DNA of 64,000 nt from Pyropia haitanensis (taxonomy: Eukaryota > Rhodophyta > Bangiophyceae > Bangiales > Bangiaceae): NCBI GenBank assembly GCA_008729055.1, contig SDUX01000004.1, positions 7,162,026-7,226,025 on the forward strand. The letters are read 5' to 3'. How positions within the stretch are numbered: the first letter of the stretch is position 1; every line of letters begins with the position of its first letter. Of the stretch, positions 9,968 through 20,866 are shown in pieces. Position numbers and translations under genes: made by a program. Below the pieces are notes generated by a model. That model saw only the letters and a program-made list of their open reading frames with translations. It searched no databases and was not told the DNA's origin.

Positions 9968-11977
9968 ATGTCTGCCTATGGTGGGCCGGCGGCGCCGCCA
10001 GAGCCGCCCCGGCGGTACGACCCGGCCGGCGCGGGCCCCGCGGGGCCCCCTTCGGCGGCCATGCGTGCCCGCCTGGACCGAGGCGGCTGTGTGTCTGTCT
10101 CTGCTGTCTACGCAGACATCAATGTCCATCGGCCGCCAGCCTACTGGGACTATGACATGATGTCCGTGCCATGGGGGTCCGTTTCGCAGCGCCGCTCGCC
10201 TTCTGTGTGTGTCTGGTCGGGCGGGGTGGGGGAGGTGCTGCAGGTTGACGTGCTGCGACTCGGCCTGGCTTGCCGTGCGTTGGACGCTGGCTTTCCGGCA
10301 CCAGTCGGTCGTTGGTGCTGTTGTCATCCGCTTTGGTTCAGTTTCATTTAAAGCACTGCCTCGCGTTCCGCTGGGAGATGCCCGTCTTATCCAGGCGATG
10401 TAGGTGGAGCTGGCGCACTGGTGGATGGTTTTGGGCTGCGTGTGTTCTCCTTCAAGGCGTGCTCGTGTCCAGCCGCCGTGCACCGCGCGAGTGTCGTTTA
10501 CGTTTTGCCATGGCGGCGTTCTCTGACGGCTGTGCGTTTCTCTGGCTCATGCTTGTGTACCTTGGCAACTTTCGCACCTGCTTGGCTGCATGCCTTTTAT
10601 TTGCCTGGTTGGTGCGGACTTGGACCTCGGCATTGGGCTGTGCTTCTCCTTGCGGTCCCGTGGACGTGCTGGTCGCTGTCAATTTTGCCGCTCTGCCCAC
10701 TTTTGGTCTACCGCATCAACGGTTACCGGCTCTGGTACTGGTCGTGCATCTGTCTGTCTGTGCTCCCCTCTTTTTCGTCTTGCCCGCGCAGGGACCAGGA
10801 GAGATACGTCATTGTGCGGAAAATCGGCCGCGGAAAGTACAGCGACGTGTTTGAAGGCGTGAACGTGATGGCCGGCGCGCCGTGTGTCGTCAAGATCCTC
10901 AAACCCGTCAAAAAGAAGAAGATTAAGAGGGAGATCCGCATTCTCCAGGCGCTCGCGGGCGGCACCAACGTCATCCAGCTGTTGGATGTGGTCCGGGATA
11001 CGGCCTCCAAGGTGCCGTCGCTGGTGTTTGAGTACGTAAACAACTCTGATTTCAAGACGCTCTACCCCACCCTCTCCCTCGACGACATCCGGTACTATGT
11101 GTACCAGATTCTGCAGGCGCTCGACTACGCCCATCGCAACGGGGTCATGCACCGGGACGTCAAGGCCCACAACATCGTCATCGACCCCGCATTCCGCAAG
11201 GCAAGGCTGATTGACTGGGGCCTCGCGGAGTTTTACCACCCCAAGAAGGAGTACAACGTGCGGGTGGCGTCCCGTCACTTCAAGGGCCCCGAGCTGCTCT
11301 GTGACCAGACGGACTATGACTACTCGCTGGACCTGTGGTCGCTCGGCTGCGTGTTTGGCGGCATGACGCTACGGCGCGAGCCGCTCTTCCACGGGCGCGA
11401 CAACGCCGACCAGCTGGTGAAGATTGCGCGGGTGCTCGGCACGGACGAGCTGTTTGTGTACTTGCGCAAGTACGGCCTGCGCATGTCAGCGGAGCTAGCC
11501 GCGGCGGTCGGCTCGCAGCCGCGACGGCCGTGGCATCGGTTTGTCAGCGCGGAGAACCAGCACCTGGTAGTCCCGGACGGGCTGGACCTGCTCGACCGCA
11601 TGCTGCGGTACGACCCCGCGGAGCGCATCACGGCAGCCGAGGCGATGCAGCACCCCTTTTTTGACTCGGTCCGGCCCGCGGCGGAGGGCGGGGCGCGCGC
11701 GCGCGAAGGCGACGACCTGTCGGACGGTGACGGTGGGTCTGGCGTCGACCACAGCCACGGGGGCGACCAGGTGGACGGCAACGGGCCGCCGGACGGGTCT
11801 GCTGGGGGCGACCAGCGTGGTGGCGGCGGCGCTCCAGTCGGTGGCGGAATCCAGCAGCGAGGCGAGCCCGGCGGCGGGCAACCGATGGCGAGTGCCCGTG
11901 CGGGCCAAGGCGGCCCAGCTGAGGATGGGAGCTTGATGCAATGTGGCGGCGGGAGTCTAGAGGTTGCGGTTGCATAG
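9968..11977 (+). CDS. CKA: Casein kinase 2 alpha catalytic subunit, copy 2 (two exons)
   Basis: Exon 1 runs 9968-10176 and exon 2 runs 10792-11977, giving 464 residues. The 615-nt intron interrupts the same WG codon, in the same phase, as in copy 1, so the duplication copied an intron-bearing gene. Motifs are [60 protein letters not shown] and [10 protein letters not shown] (His where Tyr is usual). The C-terminal tail, about 100 residues rich in Gly, Asp and Gln, is unlike that of copy 1. The kinase role is as for copy 1; different tails suggest different partners (inference). Bases 11277-11451 are identical to 8190-8016 of copy 1. Confidence 0.93.
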
Positions 11978-12387
11978 CTAATGGCAGAGGTCTTAGGCTT
12001 GCGTCGTTCTCCCCTCTTCCCCTTTTTTCGCTTTCTATTATGTCTCTGCTTCTCGTGGGTCCCACCTTGTCCCCCTACCCCACGCGCCCCCCCCTAGTCG
12101 TGAACATACTGGACGAGCGGTCGCCCGCGACACCAGCGACGTCCCGAGACAGCGAACCCAATAGACCCACCGACAGACACGACGGCGTCGACCGTGGCGA
12201 CTCGCGGGCGGTCGTACAGCCCGAGGCACAGCGGCGGCAAAAGGCGCCGCCCACAGTGCTGCTCCCCGCAGCGCGGTCGCGCCGACTGCCGACAATCACC
12301 GCAGGCCTCGAGCCTGCACCGCTCAGGACGACACGGCACCACCCCCTCTGTCCCAGTCGCAGGCGCCCGCAGTTGCGGCGCGCACGG
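11978..12387. other. Convergent intergenic region
   Basis: This lies between the ends of CK2 alpha copy 2 and the RRM gene. No gene or distinctive element seen. Confidence 0.5.
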
Positions 12388-13824
12388 TCAGGGCTCGGCC
12401 GACTCTTGCCGCCCGCCCGGCTCCAGCCGCCCGCCCGGCGACGGCAGCGCCTCCCCTCGGCGGGGCGTCCCCCGTCGACTCCCCCCGGGGGCGGGCGCCT
12501 GCGGCGGGCGGCGCTGTGGGGTGCCCCCCCCCCTGCCCCCCCCAACGGGCGCCCCCCCCCCGCTCGCCCGCCCCCCCCCCCCCCCCCCCTCATCCCCCCC
12601 CTGCAGCGGCGTCATCCACGAGCTCCACGTCGCGAGCACCGACCGCACCCCCTCATTCTCCAGCGCCGTCGCGGCGGCCACCCGCGCGCGCGCCGATACG
12701 TTCCACGTCTCGTCCACCTCGCCCGCGATCTTGCGCGTCGCCCCCCCCACCGACGTTGCGATCGCCGACAGGCCCGACGTGACGCCCAGCGACGCGTCCA
12801 GGTCGCCCGCCCCGCGCCGCAGCACCGACACCGCGTCGCCGACGCGCTCGCGCACGTGCAGCTGCGCGTCGACGGACGCGGCGGTCTCGCCGGCGGCGGC
12901 GGTCGCCGCGGCCACCCGGTCCGTGACGTGGTACTCGGCGTCGACGCCCGCCCACGCGCGGCGCGTGGCCGCGGCCGCGTCGGCGGCCGACGCGGCGGCA
13001 GCGCGGGCGAGGCGGGCGGCCTGCAGGCGGTCGGCGAGCTTGCGGCTCTCTTCGCCGACCGCCGCCACGGAGCGGCGGAGGGCGGCCTGCATGTTGGCCG
13101 CGGCCGCCGCCGACGACGCCGGGTCGGCGGGGGTGGCGGCCGAGGCGCCGGCGGCCAGGGCCGTCCGGTGCTGCCGCACCAGGCCGGGGAGCGCCGCGAG
13201 CGCCGCCGCGGCCGTCGGCGCCGCCGCGGCGCCGCGCTCCCGCACGACCGACAGGGTGCGGCCCTGGAAGCGGGAGCCGTCGAGCGTCAGCGCCGCGTCG
13301 ACCGCCTCGGGCTCGTCAAAGAGGGCCATCCCCACCAGCGTGCCGTCGTCGAGGCGCTCAAACGCCGAGCCGACGAGCGCGCCGCAGCAGGCCAGGATCT
13401 CGAGCAGCTCCTCCGTGTGCGCGTCGCCAGCCACGTTGCTCACCACCACCCCGTGTAGGCCCGATCCGGGGGGGGGGGACGCCGGGTGTGGCGCCGCCGC
13501 CCCGTCGGCGGGCGCCGCTGCCGCCGCCGCCGCCGCGTCGCCGTCGCCTGCCGGCTCCTTCCGCGTGCTGCCGTTGGCGTCGCCAGCCGACGCGGCCGTG
13601 GTGGCACCCGGAGCCGCCGCCGCCTTGGCCGCCGCCGTCGTCGTACCGCCGCCGCCGCCGCCGCCGACCGCGTCGGTAGCGCCCGCCACCGCCGGCCGGC
13701 CGACGCCGCCGCTGGCGACGGCACCGGTCGCGCCAAACGCGACCAGCTCCTCATCCGCCTCGTTGAGGCCCTCGTCCAGCACAAACGCGTCGTCGTCGTC
13801 GGCTACCCGTTGGGTCGTCGCCAT
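12388..13824 (-). CDS. RRM protein of the BPA1 (binding partner of ACD11) / Vip1 type
   Basis: A 478-residue intronless gene from the ATG at 13824 (MATTQRVADDDDAFVLDEGL). After an Ala/Gly-rich segment there is one RRM at about 120-190: GVVVSNVAGDAHTEELLEIL (RNP2-like), then LVGMALFDEPEAVDAAL and FQGRTLSVV. The rest is helical and Ala-rich (VDAEYHVTDRV, VDAQLHVRERV, LDASLGVTSGLSAIATS, IAGEVDETWNVSARARV). That layout, one RRM followed by repeated VDxxxxVxxR helices, resembles plant BPA1-like proteins and fission yeast Vip1. In plants, BPA1 binds the lipid-transfer protein ACD11 and has no firm RNA target. The RRM assignment is firm and the subfamily is inference. The tail is Gly/Pro/Arg-rich. 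Confidence 0.75.
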   Translation of the reverse strand: MATTQRVADDDDAFVLDEGLNEADEELVAFGATGAVASGGVGRPAVAGATDAVGGGGGGGTTTAAAKAAAAPGATTAASAGDANGSTRKEPAGDGDAAAAAAAAPADGAAAPHPASPPPGSGLHGVVVSNVAGDAHTEELLEILACCGALVGSAFERLDDGTLVGMALFDEPEAVDAALTLDGSRFQGRTLSVVRERGAAAAPTAAAALAALPGLVRQHRTALAAGASAATPADPASSAAAAANMQAALRRSVAAVGEESRKLADRLQAARLARAAAASAADAAAATRRAWAGVDAEYHVTDRVAAATAAAGETAASVDAQLHVRERVGDAVSVLRRGAGDLDASLGVTSGLSAIATSVGGATRKIAGEVDETWNVSARARVAAATALENEGVRSVLATWSSWMTPLQGGDEGGGGGGRASGGGAPVGGGRGGGTPQRRPPQAPAPGGSRRGTPRRGEALPSPGGRLEPGGRQESAEP

Positions 13825-14573
13825 GGCTGCAGCAGCGGCGTCCGCCCGACGGCGACGGGCAGGGAGCAGGAGGCGGGCGGCACTCACCTGACAACCGCCA
13901 ACCGGCTGCGGCACACCCGCCCAGACGCCGGACGTACCTGCACACCGCGATGGACGGCGCCGTGCAGGGGGCGTCTGGCAGCTCGTGGCGCCGTGCTGCG
14001 GATGACGACGCTCCCGGCACCCAGACACAGCGGACGCACGACTTGCCGTTGAGGTGCGCTTGCGTCGGCGCGCGTTGAGGCGGGGAAGCGGGGGGGGCTG
14101 GTCGTCAGCTGCGCGGTGCCGCAGTGCCAAGCGCCACGCACATGGCACACGTGATGGGTCACCCCGCATGGCTCTGTCGTGCCCGATTCGTGACGGACCT
14201 GTGGTCGTCGCGTGCAGACGATGCGCGGAGGACAGCGGGTCGCTTTGAGTCACAGCCAGTGGCCAGCGGATTGACTGTGCGACAATTTCGGCCAGAGGGT
14301 TGACTGCGGGACAATTTCGGCTAGCGAAAACGCCTGCCACGGGTCGGCCACCGACTTGGCGGTACCAAGCCGCCATGCCACGGCCGTGGGCGTTTGCAAA
14401 CCGGCGGGAGCATGCTATGAAAGGCAGCGGACAACACCGCCCTTCCCACCTCGTTCCCTTTCACGTGGATGCCCTTTCTTATCCACCAGTCCCCGAGCGA
14501 GACAAACTTCCGGCCGCTCGCCCGGCCACCTCCGCGCCCCATCCTCCCCCCCCCCACCCGCCGACGCCAGCCC
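13825..14573. other. Intergenic region upstream of the RRM gene
   Basis: Holds the 5' flank of the RRM gene and the 3' flank of OST3, both on the minus strand. It includes a 29-bp-spaced direct repeat at 14271-14321. No gene supported. Confidence 0.5.
14271..14321. repeat. Two-copy direct repeat, period 29
   Basis: Two 22-bp copies, starting TTGACTG and ending GACAATTTCGGC, begin at 14271 and 14300 and differ at two positions. They lie about 450-500 bp upstream of the RRM gene ATG and could be paired promoter elements. Confidence 0.6.
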
Positions 14574-15677
14574 CTACTGCGCCGTGTAGGTCAAGTAGCC
14601 CGGCATCTTGGTCTGGTACAGCCCGACCAGCGCCGTCCAGCCAAACCAGATTGCCAGCGCCGCCGCCCACGACGCGGCGCGGCTGAGCGCCCCCCCCCCC
14701 TGGCCCAGCCAGGCGGGCAGCTCGTGGACCACCACCCACAGGCCGCCCATCAGCACGCAGCCCATCGCGGTCGCCACCCCCTCCGCCCCGTACTGCGAGC
14801 GGCTGCCGTCCGCCACGTACCGCGTCACGCCCGCCGCGTCCACCACCGCCCACGGCACGCCGTGGATCCACGCGTAGTGCCCACCAGCCAGCGAAAACGC
14901 GTATACACCCAGGAGGCCCGCAAAGTAGAGCCACGGCGACCGCCACGCGCCCGTCCAGCCGACCGCGCCCGCGGCGGCAACGGCGGCGGCGCCGAGCAGC
15001 GGGGACATGGCCTTGAGGACCGGCACAAACGGGATCGCGTAGCTGGCGCGCGGCAGCGACAGCCGCGTGCCGAGCCGCCCGTTGAGCCACCCCCGCACGG
15101 ACGCGTCGGTGAGGCCCGCCCCCCCCGACGGCAGGTCATCCGCCCCCCCCTGCATGACGACCGGCCAGCGCACCGTCGGCGACAGGTGGTACACCTTGGG
15201 CACGTGCGTCACGCGGGTGGCGGAGAGGAACTCGGCGTCGGCCGACGAGACGGTGACGCCCGCAAAGAGGACGGGCGTCCGCGGGCGGGCGGCGGCGGGC
15301 GCGGCGGCGAGCTCCTTGGCCGCGGAGACGAGGATCTTGGCCGCCGCGTCACACGCGACGCACCCGTCGGCGAGGAGGGTGATGACCAGCGAGAAGGGGC
15401 GCGGCGTGATGGCCAGCGCGCGCATCAGGCGGGGCGCGTCGAGCGGCAGCAGCCGCGGCGCGGCCTGCGCCGCCTGGGCCTGGAGGGACGCGAGGAAGGC
15501 GGCGTCGTTGGCAGAAGGCGCCGCCGCCACACTAGGGGGGGGGGAGACCACCGCCGCGGCGAGGAGCACGGCCGCTGCCGCGGCGGCCAGGCGCACCAAC
15601 CGCGCCGCAGCGGGGTGGGGGGGGGAGGGGGCGCCGCGGCGCCGGCGGCCGCCAGGGGGGGGTACGCCGGTCGCCAT
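14574..15677 (-). CDS. OST3: Oligosaccharyltransferase OST3/OST6 subunit
   Basis: A 367-residue intronless gene from the ATG at 15677. After a basic N-terminus comes a hydrophobic signal segment (about 28-50), then a lumenal thioredoxin-like domain (about 55-200). Its CVAC redox motif is at Cys106/Cys109, within LLADGCVACDAAAKILVSAA, followed by RPRTPVLFAGVTVSSADAEF. The C-terminal half holds four membrane segments (about 220-365), including GGHYAWIHGVP before the third. This is the OST3/OST6/MagT1/TUSC3 layout. In the ER, the subunit uses its CxxC to hold substrate cysteines so that the oligosaccharyltransferase can N-glycosylate nearby Asn sites. The length matches the family (about 330-350 residues). 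Confidence 0.88.
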   Translation of the reverse strand: MATGVPPPGGRRRRGAPSPPHPAAARLVRLAAAAAAVLLAAAVVSPPPSVAAAPSANDAAFLASLQAQAAQAAPRLLPLDAPRLMRALAITPRPFSLVITLLADGCVACDAAAKILVSAAKELAAAPAAARPRTPVLFAGVTVSSADAEFLSATRVTHVPKVYHLSPTVRWPVVMQGGADDLPSGGAGLTDASVRGWLNGRLGTRLSLPRASYAIPFVPVLKAMSPLLGAAAVAAAGAVGWTGAWRSPWLYFAGLLGVYAFSLAGGHYAWIHGVPWAVVDAAGVTRYVADGSRSQYGAEGVATAMGCVLMGGLWVVVHELPAWLGQGGGALSRAASWAAALAIWFGWTALVGLYQTKMPGYLTYTAQ

Positions 15678-16342
15678 GGCGCTTCCAGCCGTGGGTAGGG
15701 GAGGCCCCAAAAACAGAAAAAGAGCAGCTGCGGTGGAGGCAGGAGCGCAAGAAGGGCCAGCGGGGTAGCGTGGCCGGGTGGGCCTGGTGGTGGGCGAGGC
15801 GGCCTCGTTGGCCGCGCGCGCGACACCCGCCATCGACGACGCCGCGCCGCCCACACCCTCTCCGTGTGGGATCAAAGGCCACAGTCAGCAGTCGGGGTGA
15901 CCGCGCCCGTGACCGTAAAAGCGCTAGAAGCAGTCGAACATTCGGCTCGATACCGAAAAGCGGACGTCAACCTTCGTGGGCGCAACCGCCCGGGTGGCGG
16001 CCCGCGCCACCCTGCATTGTCAGCGGCGGGAGCTGCCAAGTCCTCACACGGACGGCGGGCGGGCGCCGAGGTGGCCGTGCTCCCCGGTCCGCGCCGCCAC
16101 CGTCGTGGCCGCTGCTGCCGCACCTCCTTTCGTCACCCTCGTCTATTGCGAAACGGGTGGTGTCCCTACGAGCCCCACCGGCGGCCTCATCGGCAGTTTC
16201 TTCTTCTCTCTTCCTGTTGTTGCTGTTTTTTTTTGTTGTTGGTGTACTTCCTTCCACCCCGCGCCCTGCGCCGCGGTCTCGACCTCCCCTTCCCCCCCCC
16301 CCCACCCCACTTTTTTCCCTGTCTGTCGACAGAGTGGTGGCG
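15678..16342. other. Divergent intergenic region between OST3 and VPS51
   Basis: Both promoters should lie here. A pyrimidine-rich tract ending in CAG (about 16311-16331) sits just before the VPS51 ATG and looks like a splice acceptor, so a 5' UTR intron is possible. No ORF is convincing. Confidence 0.5.
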
Positions 16343-18572
16343 ATGGCACAGCCATCGGCGGCCGTGTCTGGGGCGCTGCCGCCCCGCAAGTCCCGCCTGA
16401 CCGACTACTACTCCCTCGACGCGCCGCCCGGAGGCGGCGGCGGCGACGGCGGCGGCGGGCCTGATGGGTCGCCCGCGCCGCGGGGCGGCGGGGCCACCCC
16501 CCCGGCTGGCCGGTGGCCGGCGGGAGCCTCCCCCCCCCCCACCGGCGGGCTCCCCTCCTCCCCCCTGCCCTCGACGTCGGCCCCCTCTGCTGCCGCCACC
16601 GCTGCCCCGGCGGGCGCCGCGTCCGCCACGTCCGCCGCGGCGGTAGACGCGGCCGGCTCGACGGTGGCGGCGGCGGCTGGGCGCCCCCCTCCCCCCACCG
16701 CCACCGCCGCCGCCGCCGCCCTCATCCGTACGGTCCCCCTGTCCCGCCTCCTCACCACCTCCGCCTCCCTCCGCCGCGAGGCGCGTGCCGGCGAGGCCGG
16801 CCTCCACACCGCCGTCCGTGACCTCTACGCCCTCCTCTCCGCCGCCGCCACCGAGGCCGCCCGTGCCGCCGACGCTGCCGATGGCCTCATCGCCGACGCT
16901 GCCGACGGCGCCGTCGCGGGCGTTGCCGGCGCCGCCGCCGCGACCGCCGCGGTCGCGGCGCGCCTCGGCGCGGCGCGCGGGGAGCTGGCGGGGCTCGACG
17001 CGCGGCGGCGAGCGGGCGCGCTGTTGGCGGCGCTGCGGCGGCTGCCGCGGGCGCTCCGGTCGAGGGGGGGGCGCGCCGCGGCTGCCGCGCGCTACGCCGC
17101 CGTCCGGGGGGTCGCCGCCCGGCTGGCCGTCGCGGGGGGTGGCGTCGCGGCCGCGTTGGATGAGGCGGATGAGGCGGCTTCGGAGGTGCGGGCGGAATTG
17201 GCGGCGGAGATGGAGGACCGGCTGCTGGGGGGTGGTGGGGGTGGTGGCGGGGGGGGGTGGGGGAGGATGGGGGTGGTGACGGCGGCGGTGGTGGTGGTGG
17301 TGGTGGTGGTGGTGGTGCCGGTGGGGGTGCCGACGCGGATGAGGGGGACGGCTGGGTCGAGGAGACGTGCCGGCTGCGGCTGCTCCTCGGCGACGACCCG
17401 CGGGCGGTGGCGGACGCGTTTTTGGGCGCCGCGCACGTCGGGCTCGCCCGCCTGGGCGCCACCCCCGGTGTGGGCGGCGGCGGGGGGAGCGGTGGCGGCG
17501 TCGGCGACGACGCTGGCGACGCCGCTGCCGCTGCCGCCGTCGCGGCATCCGCCGTGGACGTACTGCAGGCGGCCGTAGAGGGCACCCTCCCCCGCGTCGC
17601 CCGCCTCGTCGACGCGTACGCCCGCCTCTTTTCCTCGGGCGGGCCCACCGCGGCGGCGGCAGCCGCCGCCGCCGCCGCCGCCTCCCCGTCCGCCGGCGTT
17701 GGCATGGCCGGCGGTGGGGCGTCGTCCCCAGCCGCCGCCGCTGTCGCCGCGGCCGGGCCGCTGCCCGCCCCGCAGGCCGCCGCCCTTCGCGACTGGGCGG
17801 CGGTCGCCCTCGACGCGGCCGTCGCGGCGCCGCTGCACGTGGCGCTGGAGGCCGAGGCGGGCGGTAGCGGTGGTAGCGGCGGTAGCGGCGGCCGGGCCGG
17901 CGGTGGTGGTGGTGGCGGTGGGAGTGGTGGTGGCGCGCGGCGGCAGCCCCCACCGCCGCCGCCGCCGCCACGGCCGACGCCCGAGGCGGCCGCCGCGGCG
18001 GCCGCGGCGCTCCATCGATCGCTGGGCGGCTTTGTCGCGGCCGCCCGGCGGGCGGCCGCGGGCGGGGGGGGATGGCCGCCGCGGGGCTGGGCGAGCTGGC
18101 CGCCTCGCTCGCCGCGGACGCGGCGGTGAGCGGCCGCCGGGGGGGGGGGGGGGCGGCGCGTGCGCGCCTGCGCGCGCTGCTGCTCGAGATGGATGCGGTG
18201 GCGGCGGCCAAGGCGGAGGGCCGCCGCGACGGCGACGGCGACGACGCCGACGGCCACAACGACGCTGGCGACGACGACGACGACGATGACGATGACTATG
18301 AGGAGGACGAGGAGGAGGATGAGTACAGCGATGGCGACGGCGGGGAGCGGGAGGAGGCACGCGCGCGCGCCGCCGCCCGCGCGACGGCGCGGCGGCTGCG
18401 TCGGCAGGCGCGCGTGCGGGCGGCGGTGGCGGCGCGGCTCGTCGACGCCGTCGCCGCCGAGGCGGCCGTCCTCGTCGCCGCGGGCCGCGTCTACGCCGAG
18501 CGGGCCGGGGACTTTGGTGGCGCCCCTGCTGAGGGCGGCGGCGGTGGCGGCGGCCATCATCCGCACGCCCTC

Positions 18573-18604
<32 letters not shown>

Positions 18605-19525
18605 GGACGGCGACGATGCCGACGGGCCGGCGCGCGCGGTGGCGCGGCTGTGGGGGTGGGTGCTCGCCGACCTGGGCACCCCCGCCGGCACCGCCGGTGG
18701 GGCAGAGGCGGACGCCCCCGCCGGTCACCTGCTGCGCACCGCCGCCTCGGCGACCGCCCTGGCATCGGCGGTCGGCACCGCCGCGGACCGGGCGGCGGCT
18801 ACCGCCGCGGGCGGGCCCGCCACGGACGGGGCGGCGGCCGCCGCCGCCGCTGCCGCCTTCCCTGCCGACGTTGTGGCGGGCGCGGCCGCGGCCGCCGCGG
18901 CCGCCGCGACGCGGCTGCGCCACGCGTACGTGGCGGGCCGCGGCGACGCGATCGCCGCGGCGGCCGTCGCCGGTCGGTCGGCCGAGGCGGCCGCGCTGGT
19001 CGCCGCCGTCATTGACGACGCGGCGCGCGTGGACGGGTCGCCGGGGCCTGCCGAAGGCGGCGGCAGCGGCGGCGGCGGTGGTGGCGGTGGTGGTGGTAGT
19101 GGTGGGGGGGGAGGAGGGGGGGCGGCAGCGACGGCGCCCGGTGGTGGGGGGACCGCCGCCACGGGCGGCCGCCGCCCCCCCGGCGGCGCGGTGCCCGCCG
19201 CGGTGGCGCGCCGCGTGGCGGCAACGTGGACGGAGCTGCTCCGCCGGTCGGCGGTCGCGACCGCCGCCGACGTGCGGGCGGTGGTGGACGAGGTGCGGGG
19301 GGTGGCCGACGCGTTTGCCGCGGCGGGCGTGGACGGTGGCGCGGAGGGGGGGGGGGGGGGGGGGGGGGGGTTGCTGCCGGCGTTGGTGCCGCCGCCGCCG
19401 GCGACGCGGACGCGCCGGGGGGGGGGGTCTGGGCGCGTGTCATCAAGGTCGCCGTCGACCGGTGCGCGGTGGACCCGGGGGGGATGGGGGGGGGGGGGGG
19501 AGGGTTGGGGCAGACGCTGATGTAG
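16343..19525 (+). CDS. VPS51: VPS51 (GARP/EARP tethering complex subunit), three frame breaks
   Basis: The start MAQPSAAVSGALPPRKSRLT-DYYSLD carries the RxLxDYYxLD motif of Vps51 N-termini. A helical region follows (about residues 130-300): PLSRLLTTSASLRREARAGE, then ELAGLDARRRAGALLAALRR and DEADEAASEV. The Vps51/Exo84 family has this layout. Reading continues in three further frames with breaks near G runs at 17239-17247, 18064-18071 and 19346-19370. Each is consistent with one missing base. The last frame ends VWARVIKVAVDRCAVDPG and a TAG at 19523-19525. An acidic segment lies at about 18255-18345. The restored protein would be about 1060 residues against about 700-800 usually; the excess is Gly/Ala inserts. 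In the family, VPS51 joins VPS52-54 to tether endosome-derived vesicles at the trans-Golgi. Confidence 0.65.
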
Positions 19526-20029
19526 GGGATGACGGGGGGGGGGGTGGTACTGAGGCGGGGGGGGGGCGGCGGGAGGCGGCCGGCCGTGCTGTGTCCCACA
19601 CGCCGCCGCGTCGACCGGCGAGCATCCCGCACGCCACCCGCTCGGCGGCCGACGCGGCGGCGTGTGGGACCACGCGCCGCCGCCCGCCCGGCTGGCATCG
19701 CGGCCGCCACGGCCGTCGGCCGCCCGTGTCCTGGCGCGTCTCCGTCTCCGCTCGGGGTCCGCGGAGAAAAAAGAAACCCGGGCCGCTACCCCCGCCGCCC
19801 GTCCAAGCCACGGGGGCGCGCCGATGCGCACGAGCAAGCGGGGTAGCGCGCACAATAGGCTCATACACACAGAACAACAAAAAAAAAGAAGGGCGCACCA
19901 ACAAGCCCACCCAACAGGCCTGCCCGCCGCGCTTGATCGCGCGGGTGGGGGCAAGTAGGCGGGGGATGGGGGGGTGGAGCCCGGCCGCCACACGCACGGT
20001 GACCTGTTCCCCCTCCCGCCCATGCCGCC
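19526..20029. other. Convergent intergenic region
   Basis: This lies between the ends of VPS51 and ARMC1. It holds a G-rich tract (19529-19570), an A9 near 19878 and no supported gene. Confidence 0.55.
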
Positions 20030-20686
20030 CTACCAAATGCGCCAAAACCCCCCCCCCGACGCCGCGGTCGTTGCGGCGGGCGCGCCGCTCCCCACGCCGC
20101 GGCCGACGCGCTCGAGCAGCCGCTCCTGCTTGGCGCGCTTGCGCGCCTCGGCCTTGCGCTGCTCGTCGAGCCGCGCCGCGAGCGACGACGCCCCCGCGTT
20201 GACCGCCTTCTTCTTCTTCCGCGCCCGCCGCTCCGCGTCTTTGAGGCGCTGGCCCCCTTCGTCCAGGTAACCACTGCCGGGCGTCGCGGCGGCGGCGGCG
20301 GACGCGGGGGGGGCGCCGCCGCCGCCTGCCGCGGCTGTCGCCGCCGAGGTGCCACCACCACCGGCGGTGGGCGCCGCGGCGGCCGCGGCGGCGGCGGCCG
20401 CCGCCGGCACGGCGGGTGCGCGCCCCTCCTCCACCTCGTCATCCTCCTCTGGCGGGAGGAGCGCCACGCCCCCCCCGGCCATCTTGCGGAGCCAGCTGGC
20501 GGTCGCGTCCGCGGGCGAGCGGCCAAACACGACCGCAGTCTCGGTGCCGAGCTCAAAGCCGACCGAATAGACGCCGGGCAGCCGGAGGAGGAGGCCCTCG
20601 ATGCGCGCCCGCGACGCGTCGTCGGCGGCCACGCCGTCGACGCGCAGGCGCGTCGTCACGGGGCGGGGGAGCAGGGGGGGGGACGC

Positions 20687-20717
<31 letters not shown>

Positions 20718-20834
20718 GCCGTCGCCGCCGCTGCTGCTGTTGCCGACGGGGGGGTGGCGGCGGCGGCGGCGGCGGCGGCACCCGCCGACGCCACACCGCC
20801 ATGGCTAAACCGGTCGACGATGGTGGTCGCGGGT

Positions 20835-20866
<32 letters not shown>

